This document shows positions 36,390 through 49,278 of a DNA stretch of 64,000 nucleotides, piece after piece. Made by a program: the position numbers and the translations under genes. Within the stretch, counting starts at the first letter, position 1. Each line of letters opens with the position of its first letter. The notes under the pieces are model-generated. The model did no database searches. It saw nothing but the letters and a program-made list of their open reading frames with translations, and was not told the DNA's origin. The stretch covers positions 13,249,001-13,313,000 of the forward strand of contig OY756961.1 in the NCBI GenBank assembly GCA_963580455.1, in the 5' to 3' direction. Source of the DNA: Euonymus europaeus. Its lineage: Eukaryota; Streptophyta; Magnoliopsida; Celastrales; Celastraceae.

Positions 36390-39300
36390 CCATTTGTCAT
36401 AGAAAGTTGGTGTTTTGGCATCAATAAAATGTAGGAAGCTTATACTCGTAAAATTTGACATAGAAGAACAATAAAAAGTCTATCCCGAGCAACTTTGATA
36501 GTCCGCAGTTGCTCAACTCTCTCTATGGAGGAGCTTTTAACGGTTTTGTCCATTTGTCATAGAAAGTTGGTGTTTTGGCATCAATATAATGTAGGAAGCT
36601 TATACTCGTAAAATTTCACATAGAAGAACAATAAAAAGTCTATCCCGAGCAACTTTCACAGTCCGAAGTTGCTCAACTCTCTCTATGGAGGAGATTTTAA
36701 CGGTTTTGTCCATTTGTCATTGAAAGTTGGTGTTTTGGCATCGAAATAATGTAGGAAGCTTATACTCGTAAACTTTGACGTAGAAGAACAATAAAAAGTC
36801 TATCCCTAGCAACTTTCATAGTCCGGAGTTGCTCAACTCTCTCTATGGAGGAGCTTTTAACGGTTTTGTCCATTTGTCATAGAAAGTTGGTGTTTTGGCA
36901 TCAATATAATGTGGGAAGCTTATACTCGTAAAATTTGACATAGAAGAACAATAAAAAGTCTATCCCGAGCAACTTTCATAGTCCGAAGTTGCTCAACTCT
37001 CTCTATGGAAGAGCTTTTAACGGTTTTGACCATTTGTCATAGAAAGTTGGTGTTTTGGCATCAATATAATGTGTGAAGCTTATACTCGTAAAATTTGACA
37101 TAGAAGAACAATAAAAAGTCTATCCCGAGCAACTTTCATAGTCCGAAGTTGCTCAACTCTCTCTATGGAGGAGCTTTTAACGGTTTTGTCCATTTGTCAT
37201 AGAAAGTTGGTGTTTTGGCATCAATATAATGTAGGAAGCTTATACTCGTAAAATTTGACATAGAAGAACAATAAAAAGTCTATCCCGAGCAACTTTCATA
37301 GTCCGAAGTTGCTCAACTCTCTCTAAGGAGGAGCTTTTAACGGTTTTGTCCATTTGTCATAGAAAGCTGGTGTTTTGGCATCCAAATAATGTAGGAAGCT
37401 TATACTCGTAAAATTTCACATAGACGAACAATAAAAAGTCTATCCCGAGCAACTTTCACAGTCCGAAGTTGCTCAATTCTCTCTCTATGGAGGAGCTTTT
37501 AACGGTTTTGTCCATTTGTCAAAGAAAGTTGGTGTTTTAGCATCGAAATAATCTAGGAAACTTATACTCATAAAATTTGACATATAGGAACAATAAAAAG
37601 TGTACACCGAGCAACTTTGATGGTCCGAAGTTGCTCAACTCTCTCTATGGAGGAGCTTTTAACGGTTTTCTTCATTTGTCATAGAAAGTTGGTGTTTTGG
37701 CATCGAAATAATCTAGGAAGCTTATACTCGTAATACTCGAAATAGAAGAACGAGAAAAAGTCTATCCCGAGAACCTTTGATAGTTCAGAGTTGCTCAGCT
37801 CTCTCTATGGGGGAGCTTTTAACGGTTTTATCTATTTGTCATAGAAAGTTGGTGTTTTGGCATCGAAATAATGTAGGAAGCTTATACTCGTAAAATTTGA
37901 CATAGAAGAACAATAAAAATTGTACACCGAGCAACTTTGATGATCCAAAGTCGCTCAACACTCTCTATTGAAGAGCTTTTAACGGTTTTGTCCATTTGTC
38001 ATAGAAAGTTGGTGTTTTGGCATCAAAATAATGTAGGAAGCTTATACTCGTAAAAGTTGACAAAGAAGAACAAAAAAAATTATATACCGAGCAACTTTGA
38101 TAGTCCGAAGTTGCTCAACTCTCTCTATGGAGGAGCTTTTAAAGTCTATTGGTCAGAGAAAGTTGGTGTTTTGGCATCGAAATAATCTAGGAAGCTTATA
38201 CTCGTAAAACTTGACATAGAAGAACAATAAAAAGTCTATCCCGAGCAACTTTGATAGTCCGCAGTTGCTCAACTCTCTCTATGGAGAAGCTTTTAACGGT
38301 TTTGTCTATTTGTCATAGAAAGTTGGTGTTTTGGCATCGAAATAATCTAGGAAGCTTATACTCGTAAAACTTGACATAGAAGAACAATAAAAATTGTACA
38401 CCGAGCAACTTTGATGATCCAAAGTCGCTCAACACTCTCTATTGAGGAGCTTTTAACGGTTTTCTTCATTTGTCATAGAAAGTTGCTGTTTTGGCATTGA
38501 AATAATCTTGGAAGCTTATACTCGTAAAACTTGAAATAGAAGAACAAGAAAAAGTCTATCCCGAGAACCTTTGATAGTTCGGAGTTGCTCAACTCTCTCT
38601 ATGGAGGAGCTTTTAACGGTTTTATCTATTTCTCATAGAAAGTTGGTGTTTTGGCATCGAAATAATGTAGGAAGCTTATACTCGTAAAAGTTGAGAAAGA
38701 AGAAAAAAAAAATTATATACCGAGCAACTTTGATAGTCCGAAGTTGCTCAACTCTCTCTATGGAGGAGCTTTTAACGGTTTTGTCTATTGGTCATAGAAA
38801 GTTGGTGTTTGGGCATCGAAATAATCTAGGAAGCTTAAACTCTTAAAACATGACATAGAAGAACAATAAAAAGTCTATCCCGAGCAACTTTGATAGTCCG
38901 CAGTTGCTCAACTCTCTCTATGGAGTGGCTTTTAACGGTTTTGTCTATTTGTCATAGAAAGTTGGTGTTTTGGCATCGAAATAATGTAGGAAGCTTATAC
39001 TCGTAAAAGTTGACAAAGAAGAAAAAAAAATTATATACCGTGCAACTTTGATAGTCCGAAGTTGCCCAACTCTCTCTATGGAGGAGCTTTTAACGGTTTT
39101 GTCTATTGGTCATAGAAAGTTGGTGTTTTGGCATCGAAATAATCTAGGAAGCTTATACTCTTAAAACATGACATAGAAGAACAATAAAAAGTCTATCCCG
39201 AGCAACTTTGATAGTCCGCAGTTGCTCAACTCTCTCTATGGAGGGGCTTTAAACGGTTTTGTCTATTTGTCATAGAAAGTTGGTGTTTTGGCATCGAAAT

Positions 39301-40868
39301 AATGTAGGAAGCTTATAATCGTAAAAGTTGACAAAAAAGAACAAAAAAAATTATATACCGAGCAACTTTGATAGTCCGAAGTTGCTCAACTCTCTCTATA
39401 GAGGAGCTTTTAACGGTTTTGTCTATTGGTCGTAGAAAGTTGGTGTTTTGGCATCAATATAATGTAGGAAGCTTATACTCGTAAAATTTCACATAGAAGA
39501 ACAATAAAAAGTCTATCCCGAGCAACTTTCATAGTCCGAAGTTGCTCAACTCTCTCTATGGAGGAGCTTTTAACTGTTTTGTCCATTTGTCATAGAAAGT
39601 TGGTGTTTTGGCATCGAAATAATCTAGGAAGCTTATACTCGTAAAATTTGATGTAGAAGAACAATAAAAAGTCTATCCCGAGCAACTTTCATAATCCGAA
39701 GTTGCTCAACTCTCTCTATGGAGGAGCTTTTAACGGTTTTGTCCATTTGTCATAGAAAGTTGGTGTTTTGGCATCCATATAATGTAGGAAGCTTATACTC
39801 GTAAAATTTGACATAGAAGAACAATAAAAAGTCTATCCCGAGCAACTTTCATAGTCCGAAGTTGCTCAACTCTCTCTAAGGAGGAGCTTTTAACGGTTTT
39901 GTCCATTTGTCATAGAAAGTTGGTGTTTTGGCATCAATATAATGTAGGAAGCTTATACTCGTAAAATTTCACATAGAAGAGCAATAAAAAGTCTATCCTG
40001 AGCAACTTTCATAGTCCGAAGTTGCTCAACTCTCTCTATGGAGGAGCTTTTAACGGTTTTGTCCATTTGTCATAGAAAGTTGGTGTTTTGGCATCAATAT
40101 AATGTAGGAAGCTTATACTCGTAAAATTTGACATAGAAGAACAATAAAAAGTCTATCCCGAGCAACTTTAATAGTCCGCAGTTGCTCAACTCTCTCTATG
40201 GAGGAGCTTTTAACGGTTTTGTCCATTTGTCATAGAAAGTTGTTGTTTTGGCATCAATATAATGTAGGAAGCTTATACTCGTAAAATTTCACATAGAAGA
40301 ACAATAAAAAGTCTATCCCGAGCAACTTTCTCAGTCCGAAGTTGCTCAACTCTCTCTATGGAGGAGCTTTTAACGGTTTTGTTCATTTGTCAAAGAAAGT
40401 TGGTGTTTTAGCATCGAAATAATCTAGGAAACTTATACTCATAAAATTTGACATATAGGAACAATAAAAAGTGTACACCGAGCAACTTTGATGGTCCGAA
40501 GTTGCTCAACTCTCTCTATGGAGGAGCTTTTAACGGTTTTCTTCATTGGTCATAGAAAGTTGGTGTTTTCGCATCGAAATAATCTAGGAAGCTTATACTC
40601 GTAAAACTTGACATAGAAGAACAATAAAAAGTCTATCCCGAGCAACTTTGATAGTCCGCAGTTGCTCAACTCTCTCTATGGAGGGGCATTTAACGGTTTT
40701 GTCTATTTGTCATTGAAAGTTGGTGTTTTGGCATCGAAATAATCTAGGAAGCTTATACTCGTAAAATTTGATGTAGAAGAACAATAAAAAGTCTATCCCG
40801 AGCAACTTTCAGAGTCCGAAGTTGCTCAACTCTCTCTATGGAGGAGCTTTTAACGGTTTTGTCCATTT
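36390..40868. repeat. 28-monomer HOR (about 4.48 kb), copy 1
   Basis: Markers return about 4473-4480 bp downstream: CATCAATAAAATG (36420 and 40893), CATTGAAAGTTGG (36718 and 41191), TCAATTCTCTCTCTATGG (37473 and 41947), ATACTCGTAATACTCG (37725 and 42199) and GAAAAAAAAATTATATACCG (39021 and 43501). Homology is interrupted between about 38370 and 38930, where copy 2 lacks a D/G hybrid monomer and carries other monomers instead. The unit contains two K-P pairs with AACATGACATAG and GAGTGGC or GAGGGGC. Confidence 0.82.
38038..38191. repeat. Short K monomer (154 bp) with a 6-bp deletion
   Basis: The right part reads GAGCTTTTAAAGTCTATTGG where other K monomers read GAGCTTTTAACGGTTTTG then TCTATTGG. 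Six bases are missing and the junction falls in the otherwise invariant TTTTAACGG segment. The homologous monomer in the second 28-monomer unit (from about 42517) has the full segment, so the loss happened in this copy. Confidence 0.85.
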
Positions 40869-43800
40869 GTCAAAGAAAGTTGGTGTTTTGGCATCAATAA
40901 AATGTAGGAAGCTTATACTCGTAAAATTTGACATAGAAGAACAATAAAAAGTCTATCCCGAGCAACTTTGATAGTCCGCAGTTGCTCAACTCTCTCTATG
41001 GAGGAGCTTTTAACGGTTTTGTCCATTTGTCATAGAAAGTTGGTGTTTTGGCATGAATATAATGTAGGAAGCTTATACTCGTAAAATTTCACATAGAAGA
41101 ACAATAAAAAGTCTATCCCGAGCAACTTTCACAGTCCGAAGTTGCTCAACTCTCTCTATGGAGGAGCTTTTAACGGTTTTGTCCATTTGTCATTGAAAGT
41201 TGGTGTTTTGGCATCGAAATAATGTAGGAAGCTTATACTCGTAAACTTTGACGTAGAAGAACAATAAAAAGTCTATCCCTAGCAACTTTCATAGTCCGGA
41301 GTTGCTCAACTCTCTCTATGGAGGAGCTTTTAACGGTTTTGTCCATTTGTCATAGAAAGTTGGTGTTTTGGCATCAATATAATGTGGGAAGCTTATACTC
41401 GTAAAATTTGACATAGAAGAACAATAAAAAGTCTATCCCGAGCAACTTTCATAGTCCGAAGTTGCTCAACTCTCTCTATGGAAGAGCTTTTAACGGTTTT
41501 GACCATTTGTCATAGAAAGTTGGTGTTTTGGCATCAATATAATGTGTGAAGCTTATACTCGTAAAATTTGACATAGAAGAACAATAAAAAGTCTATCCCG
41601 AGCAACTTTCATAGTCCGAAGTTGCTCAACTCTCTCTATGGAGGAGTTTTTAACGGTTTTGTCCATTTGTCATAGAAAGTTGGTGTTTTGGCATCAATAT
41701 AATGTAGGAAGCTTATACTCGTAAAATTTGACATAGAAGAACAATAAAAAGTCTATCCCGAGCAACTTTCATAGTCCGAAGTTGCTCAACTCTCTCTAAG
41801 GAGGAGCTTTTAACGGTTTTGTCCATTTGTCATAGAAAGCTGGTGTTTTGGCATCCAAATAATGTAGGAAGCCTATACTCGTAAAATTTCACATAGACGA
41901 ACAATAAAAAGTCTATCCCGAGCAACTTTCACATTCCGAAGTTGCTCAATTCTCTCTCTATGGAGGAGCTTTTAACGGTTTTGTCCATTTGTCAAAGAAA
42001 GTTAGTGTTTTAGCATCGAAATAATCTAGGAAGCTTATACTCATAAAATTTGACATATAGGAACAATAAAAAGTGTACACCGAGCAACTTTGATGGTCCG
42101 AAGTTGCTCAACTCTCTCTATGGAGGAGCTTTTAACGGTTTTCTTCATTTGTCATAGAAAGTTGGTGTTTTGGCATCGAAATAATCTAGGAAGCTTATAC
42201 TCGTAATACTCGAAATAGAAGAACAAGAAAAAGTCTATCCCGAGAACCTTTGATAGTTCAGAGTTGCTCAGCTCTCTCTATGGGGGAGCTTTTAACGGTT
42301 TTATCTATTTGTCATAGAAAGTTGGTGCTTTGGCATCGAAATAATGTAGGAAGCTTATACTCGTAAAATTTGACATAGAAGAACAATAAAAATTGTACAC
42401 CGAGCAACTTTGATGATCCAAAGTCGCTCAACACTCTCTATTGAAGAGCTTTTAACGGTTTTGTCCATTTGTCATAGAAAGTTGGTGTTTTGGCGTCAAA
42501 ATAATGTAGGAAGCTTATACTCGTAAAAGTTGACAAAGAAGAACAAAAAAAATTATATACCGAGCAACTTTGATAGTCCGAAGTTGCTCAACTCTCTCTA
42601 TGGAGGAGCTCTTAACGGTTTTGTCTATTGGTCAGAGAAAGTTGGTGTTTTGGCATCGAAATAATCTAGGAAGCTTATACTCGTAAAACTTGACATAGAA
42701 GAACAATAAAAAGTCTATCCCGAGCAACTTTGATAGTCCGCAGTTGCTCAACTCTCTCTATGGAGAAGCTTTTAACGGTTTTGTCTATTTGTCATAGAAA
42801 GTTGGTGTTTTGGCATCGAAATAATCTAGGAAGCTTATACTCGTAAAACTTGAAATAGAAGAACAAGAAAAAGTCTATCCCGAGAACCTTTGATAGTTCG
42901 GAGTTGCTCAACTCTCTCTATGGAGGAGCTTTTAACGGTTTTATCTATTTGTCATAGAAAGTTGGTGTTTTGGCATCGAAATAATGTAGGAAGCTTATAA
43001 TCGTAAAAGTTGACAAAGAAGAACAAAAAAAATTATATACCGAGCAACTTTGATAGTCCGAAGTTGCTCAACTCTCTCTATGGAGGAGCTTTTAACGGTT
43101 TGGTCTATTGGTCATAGAAAGTTGGTGTTTTGGAATCAATATAATGTAGGAAGCTTATACTCGTAAAATTTCACATAGAAGAACAATAAAAAGTCTATCC
43201 CGAGCAACTTTCATAGTCCGAAGTTGCTCAACTCTCTCTATGGAGGAGCTTTTAACGGTTTTGTCCATTTGTCATAGAAAGTTGGTGTTTTGGCATCGAA
43301 ATAATCTAGGAAGCTTGTACTCATAAAATTTGACATATAGGAACAATAAAAAGTCTATCCCGAGCAACTTTGATAGTCCGCAGTTGCTCAACTCTCTCTA
43401 TGGAGTGGCTTTTAACGGTTTTGTCTATTTGTCATAGAAAGTTGGTGTTTTGGCATCGAAATAATGTAGGAAGCTTATACTCGTAAAAGTTGACAAAGAA
43501 GAAAAAAAAATTATATACCGAGCAACTTTGATAGTCCGAAGTTGCCCAACTCTCTCTATGGAGGAGCTTTTAACGGTTTTGTCTATTGGTCATAGAAAGT
43601 TGGTGTTTTGGCATCGAAATAATCTAGGAAGCTTATACTCTTAAAACATGACATAGAAGAACAATAAAAAGTCTATCCCGAGCAACTTTGATAGTCCGCA
43701 GTTGCTCAACTCTCTCTATGGAGGGGCTTTTAACGGTTTTGTCTATTTGTCATAGAAAGTTGGTGTTTTGGCATCGAAATAATGTAGGAAGCTTATAATC

Positions 43801-45280
43801 GTAAAAGTTGACAAAAAAGAACAAAAAAAACTATATACCGAGCAACTTTGATAGTCCGAAGTTGCTCAACTCTCTCTATGGAGGAGCTTTTAACGGTTTT
43901 GTCTATTGGTCGTAGAAAGTTGGTGTTTTGGCATCAATATAATGTAGGAAGCTTATACTCGTAAAATTTCACATAGAAGAACAATAAAAAGTCTATCCCG
44001 AGCAACTTTCATAGTCCGAAGTTGCTCAACTCTCTCTATGGAGGAGCTTTTAACTGTTTTGTCCATTTGTCATAGAAAGTTGGTGTTTTGGCATCGAAAT
44101 AATCTAGGAAGCTTATACTCGTAAAATTTGATGTAGAAGAACAATAAAAAGTCTATCCCGAGCAACTTTCATAGTCCGAAGTTGCTCAACTCTCTCTATG
44201 GAGGAGCTTTTAACGGTTTTGTCCATTTGTCATAGAAAGTTGGTGTTTTGGCATCCATATAATGTAGGACGCTTATACTCGTAAAATTTGACATAGAAGA
44301 ACAATAAAAAGTCTATCCCGAGCAACTTTCATAGTCCGAAGTTGCTCAACTCTCTCTAAGGAGGAGCTTTTAACGGTTTTGTCCATTTGTCATAGAAAGT
44401 TGGTGTTTTGGCATCAATATAATGTAGGAAGCTTATACTCGTAAAATTTCACATAGAAGAACAATAAAAAGTCTATCCTGAGCAACTTTCATAGTCCGAA
44501 GTTGCTCAACTCTCTCTATGGAGGAGCTTTTAACGGTTTTGTCCATTTGTCATAGAAAGTTGGTGTTTTGGCATCAATATAATGTAGGAAGCTTATACTC
44601 GTAAAATTTGACATAGAAGAACAATAAAAAGTCTATCCCGAGCAACTTTAATAGTCCGCAGTTGCTCAACTCTCTCTATGGAGGAGCTTTTAACGGTTTT
44701 GTCCATTTGTCATAGAAAGTTGTTGTTTTGGCATCAATATAATGTAGGAAGCTTATACTCGTAAAATTTCACATAGAAGAACAATAAAAAGTCTATCCCG
44801 AGCAACTTTCACAGTCCGAAGTTGCTCAACTCTCTCTATGGAGGAGCTTTTAACGGTTTTGTTCATTTGTCAAAGAAAGTTGGTGTTTTAGCATCGAAAT
44901 AATCTAGGAAACTTATACTCATAAAATTTGACATATAGGAACAATAAAAAGTGTACACCGAGCAACTTTGATGGTCCGAAGTTGCTCAACTCTCTCTATG
45001 GAGGAGCTTTTAACGGTTTTCTTCATTGGTCATAGAAAGTTGGTGTTTTCGCATCGAAATAATCTAGGAAGCTTATACTCGTAAAACTTGACATAGAAGA
45101 ACAATAAAAAGTCTATCCCGAGCAACTTTGATAGTCCGCAGTTGCTCAACTCTCTCTATGGAGGGGCTTTTAACGGTTTTGTCTATTTGTCATAGAAAGT
45201 TGGTGTTTTGGCATCGAAATAATCTAGGAAGCTTATACTCGTAAAATTTGATGTAGAAGAACAATAAAAAGTCTATCCCG
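40869..45280. repeat. 28-monomer HOR (about 4.48 kb), copy 2
   Basis: Copy of 36390-40868 with an altered middle. In register from about 40880 to 42850, then rearranged to about 43400, then again in register to about 45280 (GTTCATTTGTCAAAG at 40380 and 44860, TTTTCGCATCG at 40567 and 45047). The rearranged part carries a new hybrid at about 43314 (GCTTGTACTCATAAAATTTG followed by a P-type CAGTTGCTC middle). That hybrid later returns at 46351 and 47309. Confidence 0.8.
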
Positions 45281-46219
45281 AGCAACTTTCATAGTCCGAA
45301 GTTGCTCAACTCTCTCTATGGAGGAGCTTCTAACGGTTTTGTCCATTTGTCATAGAAAGTTGGTGTTTTGGCATCCATATAATGTAGGAAGCTTATACTC
45401 GTAAAATTTGACATAGAAGAACAATAAAAAGTCTATCCCGAGCAACTTTCATAGTCCGAAGTTGCTCAACTCTCTCTAAGGAGGAGCTTTAAACGGTTTT
45501 GTCCATTTGTCATAGAAAGTTGGTGTTTTGGCATCCATATAATGTAGGAAGCTTATACTCGTAAAATTTGACATAGAAGAACAATAAAAAGTCTATCCCG
45601 AGCAACTTTCATAGTCCGAAGTTGCTCAACTCTCTCTATGGAGGAGCTTTTAACGGTTTTGTCCATTTGTCAAAGAAAGTTGGTGTTTTAGCATCGAAAT
45701 AATCTAGGAAGCTTATACTCATAAAATTTGACATATAGGAACAATAAAAAGTGTACACCGAGCAACTTTGATGGTCAGAAGTTGCTCAACTCTCTCTATG
45801 GAGGAGCTTTTAACGGTTTTCTTTATTTGTCATAGAAAGTTGGTGTTTTGGCATCGAAATAATCTTGGAAGCTTATACTCGTAAAACTTGAAATAGAAGA
45901 ACAAGAAAAAGTCTATCCCGAGAACCTTTGATAGTTCGGAGTTGCTCAACTCTCTCTATGGAGGAGCTTTTAACGGTTTTATCTATTTGTCATAGAAAGT
46001 TGGTGTTTTGGCATCGAAATAATGTAAGAAGCTTATAATCGTAAAAGTTGACAAAGAAGAACAAAAAAAATTATATACCGAGCAACTTTGATAGTCCGAA
46101 GTTGCTCAAATCTCTCTATGGAGGAGCTTTTAACGGTTTGGTCTATTGGTCATAGAAAGTTGGTGTTTTGGAATCAATATAATGTAGGAAGCTTATACTC
46201 GTAAAATTTCACATAGAAG
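45281..46219. repeat. Segment later recopied at about 51040-51975
   Basis: V, M, a C-type, G, E and K monomers. The private variant GAGCTTTAAACGG at 45484 returns at 51239, 5755 bp (about 36 monomers) downstream, and so do the neighbouring GGTTTGGTCTATTGG (46136 and 51892) and TTTTGGAATCAATATAATG. The stretch from about 44000 to 46330 is thus present again at about 49760-52090. Confidence 0.78.
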
Positions 46220-47177
46220 AACAATAAAAAGTCTATCCCGAGCAACTTTCATAGTCCGAAGTTGCTCAACTCTCTCTATGGAGGAGCTTTTAACGGTTTT
46301 GTCCATTTGTCATAGAAAGTTGGTGTTTTGGCATCGAAATAATCTAGGAAGCTTGTACTCATAAAATTTGACATATAGGAACAATAAAAAGTCTATCCCG
46401 AGCAACTTTGATAGTCCGCAGTTGCTCAACTCTCTCTATGGAGTGGCTTTTAACGGTTTTGTCTATTTGTCATAGAAAGTTGGTGTTTTGGCATCGAAAT
46501 AATGTAGGAAGCTTATACTCGTAAAAGTTGACAAAGAAGAAAAAAAAATTATATACCGAGCAACTTTGATAGTCCGAAGTTGCCCAACTCTCTCTATGGA
46601 GGAGCTTTTAACGGTTTTGTCTATTGGTCATAGAAAGTTGGTGTTTTGGCATCGAAATAATCTAGGAAGCTTATACTCTTAAAACATGACATAGAAGAAC
46701 AATAAAAAGTCTATCCCGAGCAACTTTGATAGTCCGCAGTTGCTCAACTCTCTCTATGGAGGGGCTTTTAACGGTTTTGTCTATTTGTCATAGAAAGTTG
46801 GTGTTTTGGCATCGAAATAATGTAGGAAGCTTATAATCGTAAAAGTTGACAAAAAAGAACAAAAAAAACTATATACCGAGCAACTTTGATAGTCCGAAGT
46901 TGCTCAACTCTCTCTATGGAGGAGCTTTTAACGGTTTTGTCTATTGGTCGTAGAAAGTTGGTGTTTTGGCATCAATATAATGTAGGAAGCTTATACTCGT
47001 AAAATTTCACATAGAAGAACAATAAAAAGTCTATCCCGAGCAACTTTCATAGTCCGAAGTTGCTCAACTCTCTCTATGGAGGAGCTTTTAACTGTTTTGT
47101 CCATTTGTCATAGAAAGTTGGTGTTTTGGCATCGAAATAATCTAGGAAGCTTATACTCGTAAAATTTGATGTAGAAG
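46220..47177. repeat. 6-monomer unit (about 958 bp), copy 1
   Basis: The hybrid monomer GCTTGTACTCATAAAATTTG begins at 46351 and again at 47309, 958 bp apart. K with GTTGCCCAAC, P with AACATGACATAG, K with GTCGTAGAAAG and the following C and V monomers keep the same order. Two bases are missing relative to 960 because of the shortened GAAAAAAAATTATATACC in K. Confidence 0.83.
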
Positions 47178-48190
47178 AACAATAAAAAGTCTATCCCGAG
47201 CAACTTTCATAGTCCGAAGTTGCTCAACTCTCTCTATGGAGGAGCTTTTAACGGTTTTGTCCATTTGTCATAGAAAGTTGGTGTTTTGGCATCGAAATAA
47301 TCTAGGAAGCTTGTACTCATAAAATTTGACATATAGGAACAATAAAAAGTCTATCCCGAGCAACTTTGATAGTCCGCAGTTGCTCAACTCTCTCTATGGA
47401 GTGGCTTTTAACGGTTTTGTCTATTTGTCATAGAAAGTTGGTGTTTTGGCATCGAAATAATGTAGGAAGCTTATACTCGTAAAAGTTGACAAAGAAGAAA
47501 AAAAAATTATATACCGAGCAACTTTGATAGTCCGAAGTTGCCCAACTCTCTCTATGGAGGAGCTTTTAACGGTTTTGTCTATTGGTCATAGAAAGTTGGT
47601 GTTTTGGCATCGAAATAATCTAGGAAGCTTATACTCTTAAAACATGACATAGAAGAACAATAAAAAGTCTATCCCGAGCAACTTTGATAGTCCGCAGTTG
47701 CTCAACTCTCTCTATGGAGGGGCTTTTAACGGTTTTGTCTATTTGTCATAGAAAGTTGGTGTTTTGGCATCGAAATAATGTAGGAAGCTTATAATCGTAA
47801 AAGTTGACAAAAAAGAACAAAAAAAACTATATACCGAGCAACTTTGATAGTCCGAAGTTGCTCAACTCTCTCTATGGAGGAGCTTTTAACGGTTTTGTCT
47901 ATTGGTCGTAGAAAGTTGGTGTTTTGGCATCAATATAATGTAGGAAGCTTATACTCGTAAAATTTCACATAGAAGAACAATAAAAAGTCTATCCCGAGCA
48001 ACTTTCATAGTCCGAAGTTGCTCAACTCTCTCTATGGAGGAGCTTTTAACTGTTTTGTCCATTTGTCATAGAAAGTTGGTGTTTTGGCATCGAAATAATC
48101 TAGGAAGCTTATACTCGTAAAATTTGATGTAGAAGAACAATAAAAAGTCTATCCCGAGCAACTTTCATAGTCCGAAGTTGCTCAACTCTC
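47178..48190. repeat. 6-monomer unit, copy 2
   Basis: Tandem copy of 46220-47177, running a little past one full unit. It ends near 48190, where CTATGGAGTAGC and a CATCCATATAATG end replace the expected hybrid-monomer lead-in. The T of GAGTAGC is then inherited by the later 11-monomer copy (near 49959), which dates the order of events: this change preceded the 1760-bp duplication. Confidence 0.78.
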
Positions 48191-49278
48191 TCTATGGAGT
48201 AGCTTTTAACGGTTTTGTCCATTTGTCATAGAAAGTTGGTGTTTTGGCATCCATATAATGTAGGACGCTTATACTCGTAAAATTTGACATAGAAGAACAA
48301 TAAAAAGTCTATCCCGAGCAACTTTCATAGTCCGAAGTTGCTCAACTCTCTCTAAGGAGGAGCTTTTAACGGTTTTGTCCATTTGTCATAGAAAGTTGGT
48401 GTTTTGGCATCAATATAATGTAGGAAGCTTATACTCGTAAAATTTCACATAGAAGAACAATAAAAAGTCTATCCTGAGCAACTTTCATAGTCCGAAGTTG
48501 CTCAACTCTCTCTATGGAGGAGCTTTTAACGGTTTTGTCCATTTGTCATAGAAAGTTGGTGTTTTGGCATCAATATAATGTAGGAAGCTTATACTCGTAA
48601 AATTTGACATAGAAGAACAATAAAAAGTCTATCCCGAGCAACTTTAATAGTCCGCAGTTGCTCAACTCTCTCTATGGAGGAGCTTTTAACGGTTTTGTCC
48701 ATTTGTCATAGAAAGTTGTTGTTTTGGCATCAATATAATGTAGGAAGCTTATACTCGTAAAATTTCACATAGAAGAACAATAAAAAGTCTATCCCGAGCA
48801 ACTTTCACAGTCCGAAGTTGCTCAACTCTCTCTATGGAGGAGCTTTTAACGGTTTTGTTCATTTGTCAAATAAAGTTGGTGTTTTAGCATCGAAATAATC
48901 TAGGAAACTTATACTCATAAAATTTGACATATAGGAACAATAAAAAGTGTACACCGAGCAACTTTGATGGTCCGAAGTTGCTCAACTCTCTCTATGGAGG
49001 AGCTTTTAACGGTTTTCTTCATTGGTCATAGAAAGTTGGTGTTTTCGCATCGAAATAATCTAGGAAGCTTATACTCGTAAAACTTGACATAGAAGAACAA
49101 TAAAAAGTCTATCCCGAGCAACTTTGATAGTCCGTAGTTGCTCAACTCTCTCTATGGAGGGGCTTTTAACGGTTTTGTCTATTTGTCATAGAAAGTTGGT
49201 GTTTTGGCATCGAAATAATCTAGGAAGCTTATACTCGTAAAATTTCACATAGAAGAACAATAAAAAGTGTACACCGAG
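47520..49278. repeat. 11-monomer block (1760 bp), copy 1
   Basis: Markers return 1759-1760 bp downstream: GTTGCCCAAC (47537 and 49297), AACATGACATAG (47641 and 49401), GGTCGTAGAAAG (47904 and 49664), TAGGACGCTT (48261 and 50020) and TTTTCGCATCG (49043 and 50803). The final monomer is a composite: C left part, then AAAAGTGTACACC from G, then the next copy begins. Confidence 0.83.
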
